From Thamnidium elegans (Eukaryota > Mucoromycota > Mucoromycetes > Mucorales > Mucoraceae), in assembly GCA_025201345.1 (NCBI GenBank), contig JAIXMG010000005.1, positions 558,001 to 622,000 of the forward strand: a stretch of DNA of 64,000 nt, read 5' to 3'. The notes below the pieces were generated by a model that was not told where the DNA came from, made no database searches, and saw nothing but the letters and a program-made list of their open reading frames with translations. Below, piece after piece: positions 30,001 to 42,727 of the stretch (positions within the stretch are counted from its first letter, which is position 1; the number at the start of each line of letters is the position of its first letter). A program made the position numbers and the translations under genes.

Positions 30001-33000
30001 TTGTCAGAGTATAAACAAGTCAATGAAGATACACAAACTCGATTATTGCTGGTTTTAAATCAGTGTATTAACTATTCAGAAGAAACCAATCAGCAAGAAC
30101 CAAAGACGTTTAGTGAGGTCCAAAAGATGGGATTAGAGACTTTAAATAATTTGTTACAGACCTCTGGACATTCTTTTACATGTGGATGGGGAATTATCTT
30201 TGATATGTTGAGACATGTTGCCGTGTGCGCTATTGGACCACCTGCTGATCAACATGAAGAAGAAGAAGATCAAGGTCAAGAAACGGACGAAAATACATTG
30301 GTCGAAAAGACCAATGAGAGATCTAGTATTGATACAACTGCTTCGTCCATTGTTACAGGTGGCGGTAGTATTATGACAACAACAACAGCAGGACCTAAAC
30401 CTGCTACTGGGTTAATCAAGGTTGCATTTTCTAGTCTTCAATTGATTTGTACTGATTTCTTATCGTTACTTTCACCTGATTGTTTACGTCAATGCATTGC
30501 TACACTTGGGTCGTTTGGTATGCAAAGCGATGATTTAAATATTAGTTTAACAGCAGTTGGACTCTTGTGGAATTTATCAGATTTTATTCAAACGAGACGT
30601 ATGGAAATTAAAAAGAGTCAACCAGATACAGATGAAACGATTGATAAAGATAGTATGAATATTGATTTAGCGTTAAGTCAAGAAGATGATAGTAATCCTA
30701 GAACATACAGTATACTTTGGATGTTACTGCTACTTCAATTATCACATACCTGTATTGATTGGCGACCTGAAGTACGTAACGGAGCGAACCAAACATTGTT
30801 TCGAACCATTACCATGAACGGCCATATTTTAGGTCCTTGTTTATGGGATGCATGTATTTGGCAAGTGTTATTCCCACTTTTAGATTCGATCAAGATGTCA
30901 TCGATTCGGGCCAGTAAGATTTCAAATGGCAGTAAAGCTTCATCTCCTACTGCTAATGATCGAGATTCTTCGGGATTTATGCTTCATCATTCAAGAGATA
31001 CAGCCGATAAACAATGGGATGAAACCAAAGTATTGATCTTGACTGGTGTCTCTAGTATCTTTTCAGATTTCCTGCCTAATTTATACCGCTTGAAACATTT
31101 CTCTAGAGCGTTTAGGTTATTACTTGCTCATTTGGAAGATTCTTGCCTAAGATCAAGTCAAGAGGTATCATTGGCTAGTATTAAAAGTTTTAAGACGATT
31201 GTAACAATTTCAGAAGATTTTAAGGAACTGATGATGGAGTTGAGTGAACTGTGGCGTAGAGCTTGGTATACATGGGAAGTGATTGGGTATGGCATCAGCC
31301 AATCCATGAATGCAGATGATTTGGCTCAAAAGAAAGAATCACCTTTACTTGATGATGAACCCGAACTTCAATCACTTACATTATCATTATCTTGTTCAAG
31401 TGCAGCACCGATCTCACAAGATTTCACACAAGATACATTAACTTCGTTTGTCGGTATGTTTACAGATCTGTATCGATTAATCTCGGATAGTTTTAGTCTA
31501 GAAGATGTGAGTTCGTTATTGAGCGTGTTACGTAATGTGATGGTATACTCTACCAGTCCCCAATACCGCCCCGATGTAGATCATACCTCACCATTACAAG
31601 AAGCAGTACTGGAAGCAGTACAGACATTAGATATGAATGTTACGGGAGTGCCTCCTTTAGTACTCGCAGATCTTGCAGAGTACATGACGCTTGCATTTCT
31701 TAGTCCGCCTGAAGACGGTCGAAACAAAAATCGTGGCTATATCCCTCCGAGCCAACGCAAGTTCTCAACGGTCACTTATATTGCCCTGAACAAAAAATGC
31801 AGTAGCTTGGTTGCAAATCTATTCAAACTTCATGCAAATGTTTTGGATCTGTATACGGAGGGCGTATTTGAAAGGATGATTGGTGCCTATGGATTACCGA
31901 TGAAATTAAAGTATGATTGTCCTCCTTCTTATAAGCATGGAGATGATAAAACTCCTTTATGGAAAGTCGCAACTGATGGATTACTGCAGGTTTTGAAAAT
32001 TGGGTTAGAGACTTTGCAGAATTTCGGAGAAGGTAGGCAAAAAAAAAAAAAAAAAAAAAAAATTAGCGTTATTTTTTTTTTACTTATCCAAAAAAATAAA
32101 AAAATGTAGAAGTACCTACAGAAAGATTTGTTGGGGTATGGAGAACACTGGTAGATATCTTGGAAGGTAGTTTATTGTCACCTAGTTCCCCACCAGAAAA
32201 CATGAAGATTGAAGAACTGGATGTAGACGAACACTTTGATATTTCAGTACTCAACGTGATACAAAACGATATTGTGATTTATATGGGCACCAGAGTACCT
32301 ATTGAAGTGATTGAAAAGTTGGTCAATGTGATTAGAGAAAGTTCTAGACTCTACTATGTAGAAGATACAATGACAGAAGAAAAGGAGGATGGCAAGTCTC
32401 GCATCTTGGCTAGTGATAGGTCGAGTGATATTGTAGGTACAACTGGAACTATTGTACCTGTCATGAAGGAATCTTTTGCATACGCTTCCTTGATGACCTT
32501 ATTCACTTTATGCTCAGCAGAAAAGAAAGGTAGAAAAATAAATAAATAATAGAAATATAAAACGTTTCAAGTAAATTAATTTTTTTTTTTTTTAGATCAC
32601 CTTGAAGTTCGTAAAAGAATTGCTGAAGTTGCGATTCCTGTGTTACTTGAAAGGTGTGAAATTGTACTTAAAAATTATACGGCAGATGAACCCTTACTAG
32701 GAAGATGTCCGTTTCCAAGGTACTTGATGGGGTGAGAGCGATTTTTCTTTTTATTTATTGTTATTTTTTTGGGGGGGAAAAAAGAGAGAGAACAAAAAAT
32801 ACAAATATATAAAAAAAAAAAGGTATGTTTTTCTAACGATAGTTTAACAGAGTACGCAAAGAAGAAATGCTATTTTTCCTTAAGCAATCTATCCAGTTGA
32901 AATTGCAAGAAAATATTCTAACAATAACAACGGGTGATGATAACCAAAGTAAGTTAAATTGAATTGAAATATATATATTTATTACACACACACACAGACA

Positions 33001-33188
33001 ACAACATCTGACTTTTTTTGTTAACAGATATTGTGAAACAATTGCTTTTGTCTGGACCAAGAGCTCATCTCTTTTATTTGTATCCTTCTTTGTGTAGTAT
33101 GATAACCTGCGAAGATGATGTAGTAGTTGGTTTAATTAGAGAATGTTTGCAGGTTGTTGGCTTGGAAATGGGGTTGGCTCCTGTATAA
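27066..33188 (+). CDS. MON2: MON2 homologue (Arf-GEF-like trafficking protein), 11 exons, 1779 aa
   Basis: Exons 27066-27149, 27240-27306, 27386-27510, 27571-27705, 27771-28115, 28190-28692, 28767-32032, 32110-32529, 32596-32731, 32851-32948 and 33028-33188, all phase-consistent. Mon2 is a large peripheral Golgi/endosome protein related to the BIG/GBF Arf-GEFs but lacking the Sec7 domain; it scaffolds Dop1 and a flippase in endosome-to-Golgi transport. The N-terminus (MSGLTAFLQTELLTLSSEAR, then LAKTEDALRPFVLACETKQ) is the DCB region. HUS-type sequence follows (FPQTMRLTRVVYILIKQFSE, LRVLVMEVFRGVC). The long exon 7 holds the helical-repeat body, and the end (CPFPRYLMGVRKEEMLFFLK) matches Mon2 C-termini. 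Low-complexity Ser/Thr inserts occur around exon 6/7. Several introns start GTAAAAAA. Confidence 0.93.
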
Positions 33189-33550
33189 TTTTTTTTATAA
33201 CTACACTATAATATACTAATTATGACGTTTTTTTTTATTTTTTTTATTTATTTATTTTACATGAAATAAAAAAAATGTATGTGTAGTAAATGTATAAGTA
33301 ATATTATATAGATGGTAAATGAAATAATAATAATAAAAAAATGAGACTAAGAAGGAAAGGAAATTACAACTGAAGGAGAGAGATGAGGGAGAAAAAGCTC
33401 TACTATTTTTCACCATAAGTGTGTGTATAAATGTTTGAGTGAGTGGTATGAGAGAGAGAGAGAAAGAGGGCTAATAAATTGTATGTATAGTGTGTGTATG
33501 TGTGTGTCCTTTTTTTTTTTTTAGATGAAAAAAAAGGGGGTTAAGGAAAA
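33189..33550. other. Intergenic between convergent MON2 and bZIP genes
   Basis: Contains AG- and TG-rich simple sequence (33400-33510) and A/T runs; likely overlapping 3' UTRs. Confidence 0.4.
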
Positions 33551-34154
33551 TTATTCCGTGCAAATACTTTCTAATTCATCATCTTCGTCTTGATCGCTTG
33601 AAATTGTGGCGGCAACAGCTGCATTGATACCGTCATCGTGCTCACTACTACTGACTGATAATGCAGAGTAGTTGAAATTGGTATTATTATTCGCAGTAGG
33701 ATTAGCTTGGTTATTATATGGATAATTATTTCGATTGGAGTGATGATGATGATTTACATCATTATTTCGATAAGATACTTGTTGATATTGATTATTATTA
33801 TTATTGTCGGATTGTCTACCGATCCATTTTTTAAGCATTTTTTTAGCCACCATTTTCCCTCTGAGTCTATCTGTCGTGGCTTTTAATCGATCGTTTTCAA
33901 GACGCAGTTCTTGCAATTGACGTTCCAAAACTGCGTTTTGTTCAGATAGTCTACCAATCATGGATCTCATCTCATTTTGTTGCTGGTTTTTCTTTTGTCG
34001 GTATTTGGCAGAGGCAGCCTTGTTTCTTAAACGACGTTCTTGAAGTGTCAGTGGTGGTTGAGAAGGGTCTTGATCATCTAATAATTCATCATCTTCATCT
34101 TCGTCCATCATAATACTGTTGATTCTTTGTTGTTGTTGCGATTGATTCTGATAG

Positions 34155-34195
<41 letters not shown>

Positions 34196-34552
34196 TTGTT
34201 GTTGGTGGTACATTGATCTTTTGGGAGATAAAGATGAAACAGATGAAGAGGGAGAGGAAGGAGTAGATGACTCAAATAATTTATCTTCTGGCGAAGTAGG
34301 TGGAGAGCGAAATAGTGATGAAGGGTATCTTAAAGGGTGATGGTAAGGGTGACTAGGCGCAGATGCTCTTCGCTCCATAGCTTCCTTATGGTATAGTTTA
34401 GATGATGAGGAGAACATGGGAGCAGCAATAATAGATGAAATTGACATTAGCTTTCCAGGCGTTGGTCCAGTACTACTGATGCTGCTAGTACTGCTGTTAC
34501 TAGAGGTTGATAACATACATTCATTATTGCTTCTAGATTTAATTGATTGCAT
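33551..34552 (-). CDS. bZIP transcription factor with polyglutamine (333 aa)
   Basis: Single exon. The start MQSIKSRSNNECML at 34552 is preferred over an in-frame ATG 56 codons upstream, whose leader is Phe/Tyr/Lys low-complexity. The Ser/Pro-rich N-terminus (about aa 10-120) is followed by a Gln run (about 120-150), an acidic patch (MMDEDEDDELLDDQD) and the basic region RRLRNKAASAKYRQKKN (about 168-186; signature N-x7-R). A leucine zipper runs to about 228. The basic region resembles ATF4/Gcn4/MetR-like factors (NxAASAxxRxKK). The tail is Asn/His-rich and acidic. Nuclear DNA binding is expected; the target pathway (amino acid or sulfur control in relatives) is not certain. Confidence 0.88.
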
Positions 34553-37020
34553 TTTTTTTTTTTTGTATATATTATATATATTTTTTTTTACTTGGTGAAG
34601 AGTTGAAGAAAAAGGTTTTTTTTTATATAAAAAAGAAAAAGGAAAATATAAAATGTCGAATAAAAAAATCGAGTAGTATTTATATAGAGGTAAACCCTTA
34701 AATGTATAAGCACGACCCATTTGAAGAACTATTTATATCAAGTCATCTAAACACATACACCAAGGATTTACTTTTTGTTTATATAAAATAAAATAAAAAA
34801 CCTCCCTTCCTTGGTATGGTTAAATTAAAGGGAATTTTTTATTTTTTATTTCTAATTAGGATGATTCTTATTTCGACGACATCCCCCGAATCCTGCATCA
34901 GCCAAAAATATTATTATCCTTTGGGGGGGATACGTAAGAAATAAAATTATATGTCGATCGTCTTTTTGATACTATTGTAGCTACAACACTTGAGATGAGG
35001 TGAAATGTAAAGTGTAGGATACATGTGTAAAAATGAGAAAAAAATACAAATACAGGTTTTATGTTATGTACTATATTTTAAAAAAAGGAATAATGTAAAG
35101 GAATAAAAAAAAAAAGGTGATTGAATATAATGTACTAGTATCATATATAATCATAAGCGTATTGCATGTTGTGTTGTCTTTTTTATAGTATTACATTTTA
35201 CCTTTTTGATGGTAGGTTTTGGAAACAGATGGTCTCAAATGTCTCCATTAAAATCAAGTCGAGTCATTCACCATCCCATGACACTTATTATTATTCTGTC
35301 TGTCTGTCTGTACTCTCTCCTCCATTAGCCCCCTTTTTCCCCTCCCCCCATGTTCTCAAAAGTCTGTTAACCAAACCTTAATCACTATAAATAATAATAA
35401 CAAATACAATAATTCTTGTTTCATCTTGAATATTATCCTGTCATATAATCATTCTCGGGTGGAATATTTTTTGACGATGTTTATCGTGATATGTCCGTGT
35501 TATAACTTATTTATTATTGTCTATTATAGTAAAATGTGGAATTGTAATTTCATCATTATGTAACCATATAGTGTGTATTCTATTTTTATATACCCTACTC
35601 TTTTTCTTTACTTTATTTTTTTTTTAAAAAAAAAAAAGTATGTATTATGTATAGTATATACATATATCGATGATCAAAAAGATCGTGTAGAACATTAAAT
35701 TGAAGTCCATTGGTTAATAATACAATCATGTAAAAAGACAGAACTCTGTCGTATGGGTTCGTCATAAGTTATCGATAACAAAAAGTATGTACTCTTCTCA
35801 TTTTATTCTATAGTTAAGCCCCTCCCCCCATACATATTAAGCCCCCCGCCCTCTAACTCTCACTTCTTGTATCTTATCTCATGATATTTTAAATCAGGTG
35901 GATTTATTATAGTTTCAATAGAAATATAAACAACAACAAGAGAAGCAAGACAGCAGCAAAGGCAGCAGCAGACCATACTAAAAGTCATTCTATAAAAAAC
36001 ATCTAACATGATCAAATGTGTTTCAAAACAATTCTTTTATGGTAGTACCGTATCATCATCGTAATCGATTGGCGCACATTTATACTTTACTATATCAAAA
36101 AAATGGTAGTTTCGAATTGGAGAAAAAAAACAATGATATATATATATATAAAAAAAGGGGAACAAGTATTTAGTAGGAGAAAGTAATAAACTTTATTAGA
36201 AAAAAAAGTGGCAAGATGATCAAGTGTATAAAATGAGAATTTACTTGCATACTCCACATGTATAAAAGTAATATGACAGACTCCCTCGCTTTTTTTTTTC
36301 TTGTTTTAAACATGTGCGAATTAAAATATAGATATACATATGAAGAAAACTCGATGAAAGGTAAAAAAAAAAAAAAAAAAAAAAGATGATCGACTACTTG
36401 CAAAAAAAAAAAAAAAAAAAAGTCATTGGTACTATCCTTCTTTTTTATTGACTTAAAAAAAAGTTTTGAGTGTGCGTCATGTTATTTTAGAAATTCTTTA
36501 AAGCCCATTACCCTTACATATTACGCGCTTCTCCCTTTTTATTTTATCATTACAACAAATAAGTTCTCGATTTATATCTGTAAAAAGGGTTCTCTTTCTT
36601 GTTATTGATCGACCGATACTCTGCTTTTTTTTTTTTTTTTTTTTTGCATCGCAACCAAAAAAAAAAAAAAAAAAAAAAAATTAAAAGATTGTGTTGCATT
36701 TGATAAACGTATTTTTTTTTTAAAGAGAATAAATTTTTTTTTTGGCTTGTAAGAAGCACATGAGTTTTTATTTAAATATATGAAAAGGAGGAGGGGGAGA
36801 AAGGAATGAGAGAAAAAGTATCTTATTCTCTTGATGCTATCATTACTCATAATGCATATTAAAACGTGAAACACGATATTGCGAACACTGCCAGCTATTA
36901 ATCTTGACAAAAATGAAATAATAAAAAAAAATATAGTATTCATACTTGTTGCATATACATATACCATAAGATTTCTATTTATTTGTATATTGATATTATT
37001 CCCGGCCCTTTGATGAAACA

Positions 37021-37051
<31 letters not shown>

Positions 37052-38049
37052 GCAAACATCCTTTTCTGGGTAATAGATCAATTACTCTAAAAATGGTTAT
37101 TTTATGACAGCATTTATTTTTTTCGTGGTGGTTACAACTGTGCCATAAAGAAAAGCTGAGCAATACTGAACCTTTTTTTTTCTTTTTTTTTTTTAAAAAA
37201 AAAAGGGCAATATGTATAACGGTCCTTTTTTATTTTTTCTAAATAAAAATATCATTGTGTGCAACACATATTAATTTTTAAAGTTGATCCACTTCGTGCA
37301 CGGGATTTTTTCATCCTTTTATTCTGAGTGCATAATGATTTGGCTCACATTTTTATTTTGGTCCGACTCCTTGCATGTTTGATTGTTTATTTATAAAACG
37401 ACACGAAAAAAAGTCCCTTAAAATGTAGGCTCAAAAAAAAAAAAGTCGCCGTTTTAAAGTTTGATGTATTGTCTCGCTTTTTAATCATTTGATCAACTAA
37501 CATTTGTATTTTTTTAGTCTGCTCAAATTTTTGACTATGATGTTATATACTCTATAATACTTCTTTTTTATATATATTCTAATTGAAATAAATGTATCTC
37601 AACTGTTCAATAGAGTTCGGTTTTTGAGCCGTATCTACGTTGACGTCCTTACAATAGTTTACAATTAAGCATGACGCTATGATATATATTTAGCTTTAGT
37701 CTTTAGGCGGGCATTCTCATAAACGATTCATGAAACCATCCTTGATACTTTGAATAGTCGATATATCGAAACTCGAGGATTCAGGTTCTTTCAGTTCAGC
37801 TTCATCTTGTTTCGTCACACAACAGTTTTCCCCCAAATACTTTATAAGAAAATTAATGATTCAATATTTGCTCTATTTGTAAACGATTCGATTTCTCGAA
37901 CTGACCTTGGAAACGTGCAATTTCAGATACTTTTATCATAGTATAAAATGAGCTATTTGGCATTTTTTTTGAGAGGTATCCTTATAAAAAATATATTAAA
38001 ACCAGGTATAAAAATATAGCGTAGTACAACACAAACACCTGGATTTATG
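34553..38049. other. Long gene-free region
   Basis: About 3.5 kb of AT-rich DNA upstream of the bZIP gene. The first kilobase may hold long 5' leader or promoter sequence. Short C-rich patches (35335, 35820, 35845), a CAG-like patch (35945-35975) and A/T runs of 20-30 (36362, 36402, 36627, 36657, 37023) occur. No ORF with family resemblance, no tRNA and no splice-supported exon were found. Confidence 0.4.
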
Positions 38050-38560
38050 TTATTTACCACGGATCTGGAAAGCAAGAATATAATGCATTTCGGATTTTCC
38101 AATAATCTTGGTAGCCATGACTACTAATCTCAAGAAATCACTGGCTAAAGCTCCAATATTCGGATTCGGCTCTGCTGTTTTGGCTTCATCATAACCAAGT
38201 GTACAGCCCCAACTAAGCTGATCACTTTCACATATCATGGTATAAGGCTTTATGCAAATTATCTCACTGGCACTACCTTCTGCAGTTACAACATGAGTCC
38301 GACATATAATACATATTAGTGCCTATTTTAATAAAATCATGCAAAAAAAAACACTAACCATCTAAGTAATGTATCACGATCAAGATCAAAGAATAATGCT
38401 GCAAGGATGGGGTCAAACACATTACTCTATACTTCTGTAACTTTGTGACCCCGGAAGTATTTATTAGCATAGTTATTATTCGTGCCTGTCCTTATCGAAG
38501 AAAAAAAAAAGTTTTCAATAAGAATTGATGGTACATATATTTGTAATCTCCCAAAGCCAT
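38050..38560 (-). pseudogene. Broken gene of an unrecognised family
   Basis: Coding-like sequence runs across three segments. The first starts at ATG 38560 and is out of frame after a T10 tract. A segment ending GHKVTEV hits TAG at 38429-38427. In the same frame, NVFDPILAALFFDLDRDTLL (38426-38359) follows. A GTTAGT..GGTAG intron-like gap then leads into ASEIICIKPYTMICESDQLS (38272 on) and a stop at 38050. The segment from 38272 to the stop is well preserved (TAEPNPNIGALASDFLRLVV). The homopolymer frameshift plus in-frame TAG suggest a recent pseudogene, though a sequencing error in T10 is possible. I cannot assign a function. Confidence 0.5.
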
Positions 38561-38745
38561 TTGTTTTTAATAAAAGTAAATATCGTAGAGACTGTATCTT
38601 TTTTTATAAATTACTTGAAGCTTCTACTAATAAAAGCTCGAGTGAGGGGAAATTTTGTAGAAAATGTGTTTTTATTAAGAGAAAAAAATATGGTGACACA
38701 TGTGTTACAATTTTTTTCCTGCAGGATTTTTTTTTTTTTTTACTA

Positions 38746-39350
38746 TTAGCAGATACCACAACATAGTTTTGATAAAAGTTGATGAAGGGGACTTTTGCGT
38801 CTATTTACGAATTCGTCATCGTATAGTTCATTATGTCCATTACCGTAATCTCCATTGAATCCATCTGACATTTATACATTAGTGTCATACCTCTTTCTTT
38901 TTCATTATCATTGTACTTACCGCTAATGTAAGGACCGTTAGTTTCTGGCATTTGATAAGGGTTTTGTCGTTTCTGAATTCGTTCTTGTTCATGCCTATAA
39001 TCTAGAGTTTGTTGTTGTTGTACTGGTTGTATTTCTTCCTCTCCATTGACGGTTACTCTTTGACGTCCATCACCGTAGTCCTCAATAATACGCGTACCCT
39101 AAAATATTATACATAGAATGAGTAATATGTATATGTTATTTGTATATTATTTCCTTCGTTTTACATTTTGATCATGAATTTTTGTGACAGTATGCTTTTT
39201 ACCGTTTATAATGGTAGTAGTAGTAGAAACACTGCTGGCTGCACCAGAAAATCCGTCGTGCATTGAAGGAAATACTTTACTGCTGGGACGGTCAAATGGG
39301 TTTGCAAATGGGTCTCTAGAGTATCTGTTGTCTTTAATTGGGTCATCTTA

Positions 39351-39392
<42 letters not shown>

Positions 39393-40109
39393 AAGAAAGG
39401 GATGGGTTTGGTTGTTTTTTTTAAAAAAATAAAATAAAATAAAAGATCGATTAACTTACTAAATAGCATGTTGAATGGATCTTGTCCGCCAAAGAACTGG
39501 TTGAATAATTCATCGGGAGTTCGGAACTGAAAAATAAAAAGTTAGTATAAATGCAAAATATAAAGAGGTTTAAACTTTTACAGTGAAGGTAGAAAAAATC
39601 GGGTCTTGATGAAAGTTAGTGTATCTCGTACGGAAAGGTTCCTGTCTGCTGTTATAAGCGAACTCATATTCGGGGTCTTGTGATATTTCAGGCTCTTGAT
39701 TGTCGTATAATCTCCTTCTTTCAGCTAACAAAAGAAAGAAAAAAATTGTTTTAGAATTATATACAACTTTATTTTTCCAAGGGTTTATTGTCTTACGATC
39801 AGATAATATTTGATATGCTTCACTATTTTATTTCATTTTTTTTTAAAAAAAAAAGGGTAAGCCTCCCAGTGGTTTTTTTTTTTTTTTTTTTTACCTTATG
39901 TTTTTAAACTGGTGAATAATAATTTAGTAAAGAGGTATTTAGTACAAAAAGTTTATAGATTGTAACAGTGTAAATGTTTTTACTTTTTCAGCGGCGCCTG
40001 GTTCATGGTTCTTATCAGGATGATATTTTAATGCTAGCTTTTTATATGCTTTTTTGATATCTGCGTCAGAAGCATCCGGAGGCAATTCTAATACTTTATA
40101 ATAGTCCAT
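38746..40109 (-). CDS. Class B J-domain protein (DNAJB6-like), 8 exons, 284 aa
   Basis: Exons 40109-39984, 39908-39895, 39822-39797, 39724-39582, 39526-39460, 39346-39165, 39098-38921 and 38864-38746. J-proteins stimulate Hsp70 ATPase. The J-domain (about aa 1-60) has HPD at 30-32 and [15 protein letters not shown] assembled across a 14-nt exon. Next comes [20 protein letters not shown], matching the FFGG-DPF region of DNAJB6/B2. The later [17 protein letters not shown] and [13 protein letters not shown] match the Ser/Thr and beta-sheet part of that group, which suppresses aggregation. No zinc-finger region is present. The protein ends LCCGIC, a Cys-rich tail that could be lipid-modified (speculative). 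The exon containing only F-K-N-I plus two bases is required to keep frame and motif. Confidence 0.88.
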
Positions 40110-41288
40110 ATTTATTTTTTATAAAAAAAAAGAAGAAGAGAGTGGAAGAAGTTATTCTAAAAAAAAATGTTATAGATATGAAGTCAACTGAATACCCGCC
40201 GAGGTATTAGCAGTCATACGTAAACCTTTTTTCTTTTAATTAAATTAATATCCGTTTTCTTCAAAACGTATTGAAATATTATTATACGCTTCTTTTTTTT
40301 TTAAAAAGTTGTGTTGGCTTGCTTGTGTTACAGCTTTTGCTTGTTTAGCAGCTTGTAATTTGACACTGACAGCTTCCTCCTTCCTATTGCATAATAAGTA
40401 CTTTTTTTTTCACTTGACCTACTACACACGTTTAATTCATTTACAAAAATTATGTTGACAAATTAATGGTTAGCGGATAAATGAAATCATGCAAGTAAGA
40501 AGAGTTAGTAAAAAGTCCTGTTTAAGAATTTTTTGTGATGGAACGGGTGTTACCTAAATTATCCATATGCAGATAAAAAAAAAGGGTAGTTCGGCTTATT
40601 TTAATGACAGGGAATCTTTACTTTTTGTGGGCGTGAAAAATTCCGTATATCTCGTTACAAATGATTTATTATTTCAATGATAAACAAGATGGTACAAGGA
40701 ATTTAATAGAAGTTACAGCGCAAACGTATGAATATTTGTTTAGTTTTTACGAAGTGTGGGGGGTCTATGTATTAGGACAAAAAAAGGAAAAGAAAATACC
40801 TGCAAGTTTCCACAAGTGTAATATCCGTTCCCAAGCAAATTTCTGTATGTCAATATCGAACACGTCAGCATTAGATATACTAAACTCATAAGCTGCGATC
40901 TTAATTGACTTTTTTAATATCTGTCAGGATAAAAAGTTTGGTTTTTTTTTTTCGGTAGTAATAATGGAAAGGACGTAACTAATGCAACAAGCCGATAACA
41001 TGCGCTTACTATTGAAAGAAGAGCCCCCAATCCCTATTCCCAGCGCCTCGAATGCAAGTACATAATATGTAATTGAAGGATGCATTTGATCTCTCGTGTT
41101 TTTTCAGCTTAAAATAAATAAATAATAAATCCAAAAAATGAATGATTCCTCCTAGTTTGGGAGCAAAAGAAAAAAATACGCCCTTTGAAATTATTTCTTC
41201 CTCCGCCCTTTTTTATTAATCGTTTATGTTTACTCTTTTTATTGATCGAGTATAATGCGGTAGTTTTTACATGTAAAAAAAAAACTCT
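40110..41288. other. Intergenic
   Basis: DnaJ promoter side and SAP30-like 3' side. The 40661-40891 plus-strand ORF shows no family or splice support. Nothing else recognised. Confidence 0.4.
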
Positions 41289-41609
41289 TTAAATATGTAA
41301 TGGAAGTCTTAATACGGAATCTAGTAAACAATGATTAACTTTTTTTGGTTATAAATAAACAAAAAAAAAGGAGAGAATTACCTTTGTAATGAGCGGTATA
41401 TAAAAAGCAGGTAATTGTATCAAGCTCTTTTACGGTTTGGTTAGCGAAATGACGAGATACAGAGGCAGCTAATTCTTCTTTATTGCCTTTGGTTTTGGTT
41501 TTAATTTTATGTACTCGAGCATATTTACGAAGTACAGAAATATCCATCGAATTAAAATCAAGCTAAAAGAGAAAGAACGAATATGAATATACAGATTGCT
41601 ACATATATG

Positions 41610-41641
<32 letters not shown>

Positions 41642-41780
41642 ATTGGCTTACAGTTTGAAATTCTTTCCCAACATTACTTTCAGCCGCACGTCTTCTCTTT
41701 TCACGCTCTCTGTCCTTTTCGCTTGGTTGGTTTAAACCGTTAGATTGTGTAGATTGTGTTGACTTTTGTTTAACTCCCAT
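41289..41780 (-). CDS. SAP30-like Sin3-binding protein, 3 exons, 113 aa
   Basis: Exons 41780-41652, 41562-41382 and 41320-41289. SAP30 family proteins bridge Sin3 and the class I histone deacetylase complex. The basic N-terminus (KDREREKRRRAAESN) is followed by DFNSMDISVLRKYARVHKIK and a stretch ending FANQTVKELDTITCFLYTAH, which follows the SAP30 Sin3-binding pattern (order of hydrophobics, K-x-L-x-x-x-V-x-x-H-F). The last 11 residues come from a small terminal exon joined at AAAG/GTAATT to TTTACTAG; without it the ORF reads into intron. It is divergent from the RING gene with 192 bp between start codons, probably a shared promoter. Confidence 0.75.
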
Positions 41781-41972
41781 GATTTATTTAGTGTTAAAAA
41801 AGGAAAAAAGAAAGAAGAAGAAGAAAAAAAAAAACTTTATAAAAAACTGTTTGACGACTATTGGGTAAGGTCAGAAGGGGTGTGTGTGACTATGGATTAA
41901 CTGAAATAAAAAAAAAAGAGTTTTTTTTTTAAGAATTTTTTCTTTAGTTGTAACATATAATAAAACACCATT

Positions 41973-42727
41973 ATGCTAGGAAAAAGAAAATATAATGAAA
42001 GAGAGGAACAAGAGCTATTACCAACGTGTACTATCTGTATTCAAGAATACTCGAACCGAACATTCCTTCGACCGTGTTACCATTCTTTTTGCTTTACGTG
42101 TATTCGACATTGGATAAATATTGCTTCAGCAGTATGTCCAGTATGTAGACAACATATTGACTCACTTGTCTATAATATTGACGAAGAAGCAAACTCGTTT
42201 GATGAATATCATTTAAAAGACAGAGGAAACGCTAAATCGCATGATCCGCCACTTAATTCAAAACGAAAGTATTCAATGCCAAAAGAAAGACTAAAGATGG
42301 AAAGAACACAGGTTTATAAAGGATTAATTCAACCTGTAAGTTATCCTGAACCTTTACCAGGACATGTGAATTTTACTATTATCACACCAGAATATATACC
42401 CAGGGTAAGATACAATATATATATATGTTTGCATATATAAATACTCATGTTTTACAGACTAGAGTGTTCTTACAACATGAATTAAAAACTATTGTGGGAG
42501 TTGAAGCTTATGATGAATTCCTTAAAGACTTATTTGATAAGATACTCTTAATACCCTACCAAAGTGATAAACCGGTAAAAATGAATGATCCAGTGGTAAT
42601 CGATAAATTATCAGAATGGCTTGATGATGATTCTGCTATTGCTAATCGACTTGTAAATGAACTCGTCGCGTACTTAAAATCTGGTTTATCTTATAATGAT
42701 TTTATTTCTGCCGCCACGTATAAATAA
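41973..42727 (+). CDS. RING-finger E3 ligase, TOPORS-like, 2 exons, 233 aa
   Basis: Exons 41973-42404 and 42458-42727. The C3HC4 RING near the N-terminus shows CTICIQEYSNRTFLRPCYHS, then CFTCIRHW and CPVCRQ (about aa 19-60), so it is a predicted ubiquitin ligase. The second exon (TRVFLQHELKTIVGVEAYDE, then FDKILLIPY) resembles the conserved region after the RING in Topors/ICP0-type E3s. It is far shorter than animal TOPORS and lacks the long RS tail, as is usual for fungal relatives. Divergent partner of the SAP30-like gene; both would act on chromatin, but any functional link is inference. Confidence 0.83.

Noticed and set aside
38482..38766. 94-codon plus-strand ORF
   Set aside because: Antisense to the broken gene and to the DNAJ terminal exon; Phe/Lys-rich from homopolymers.
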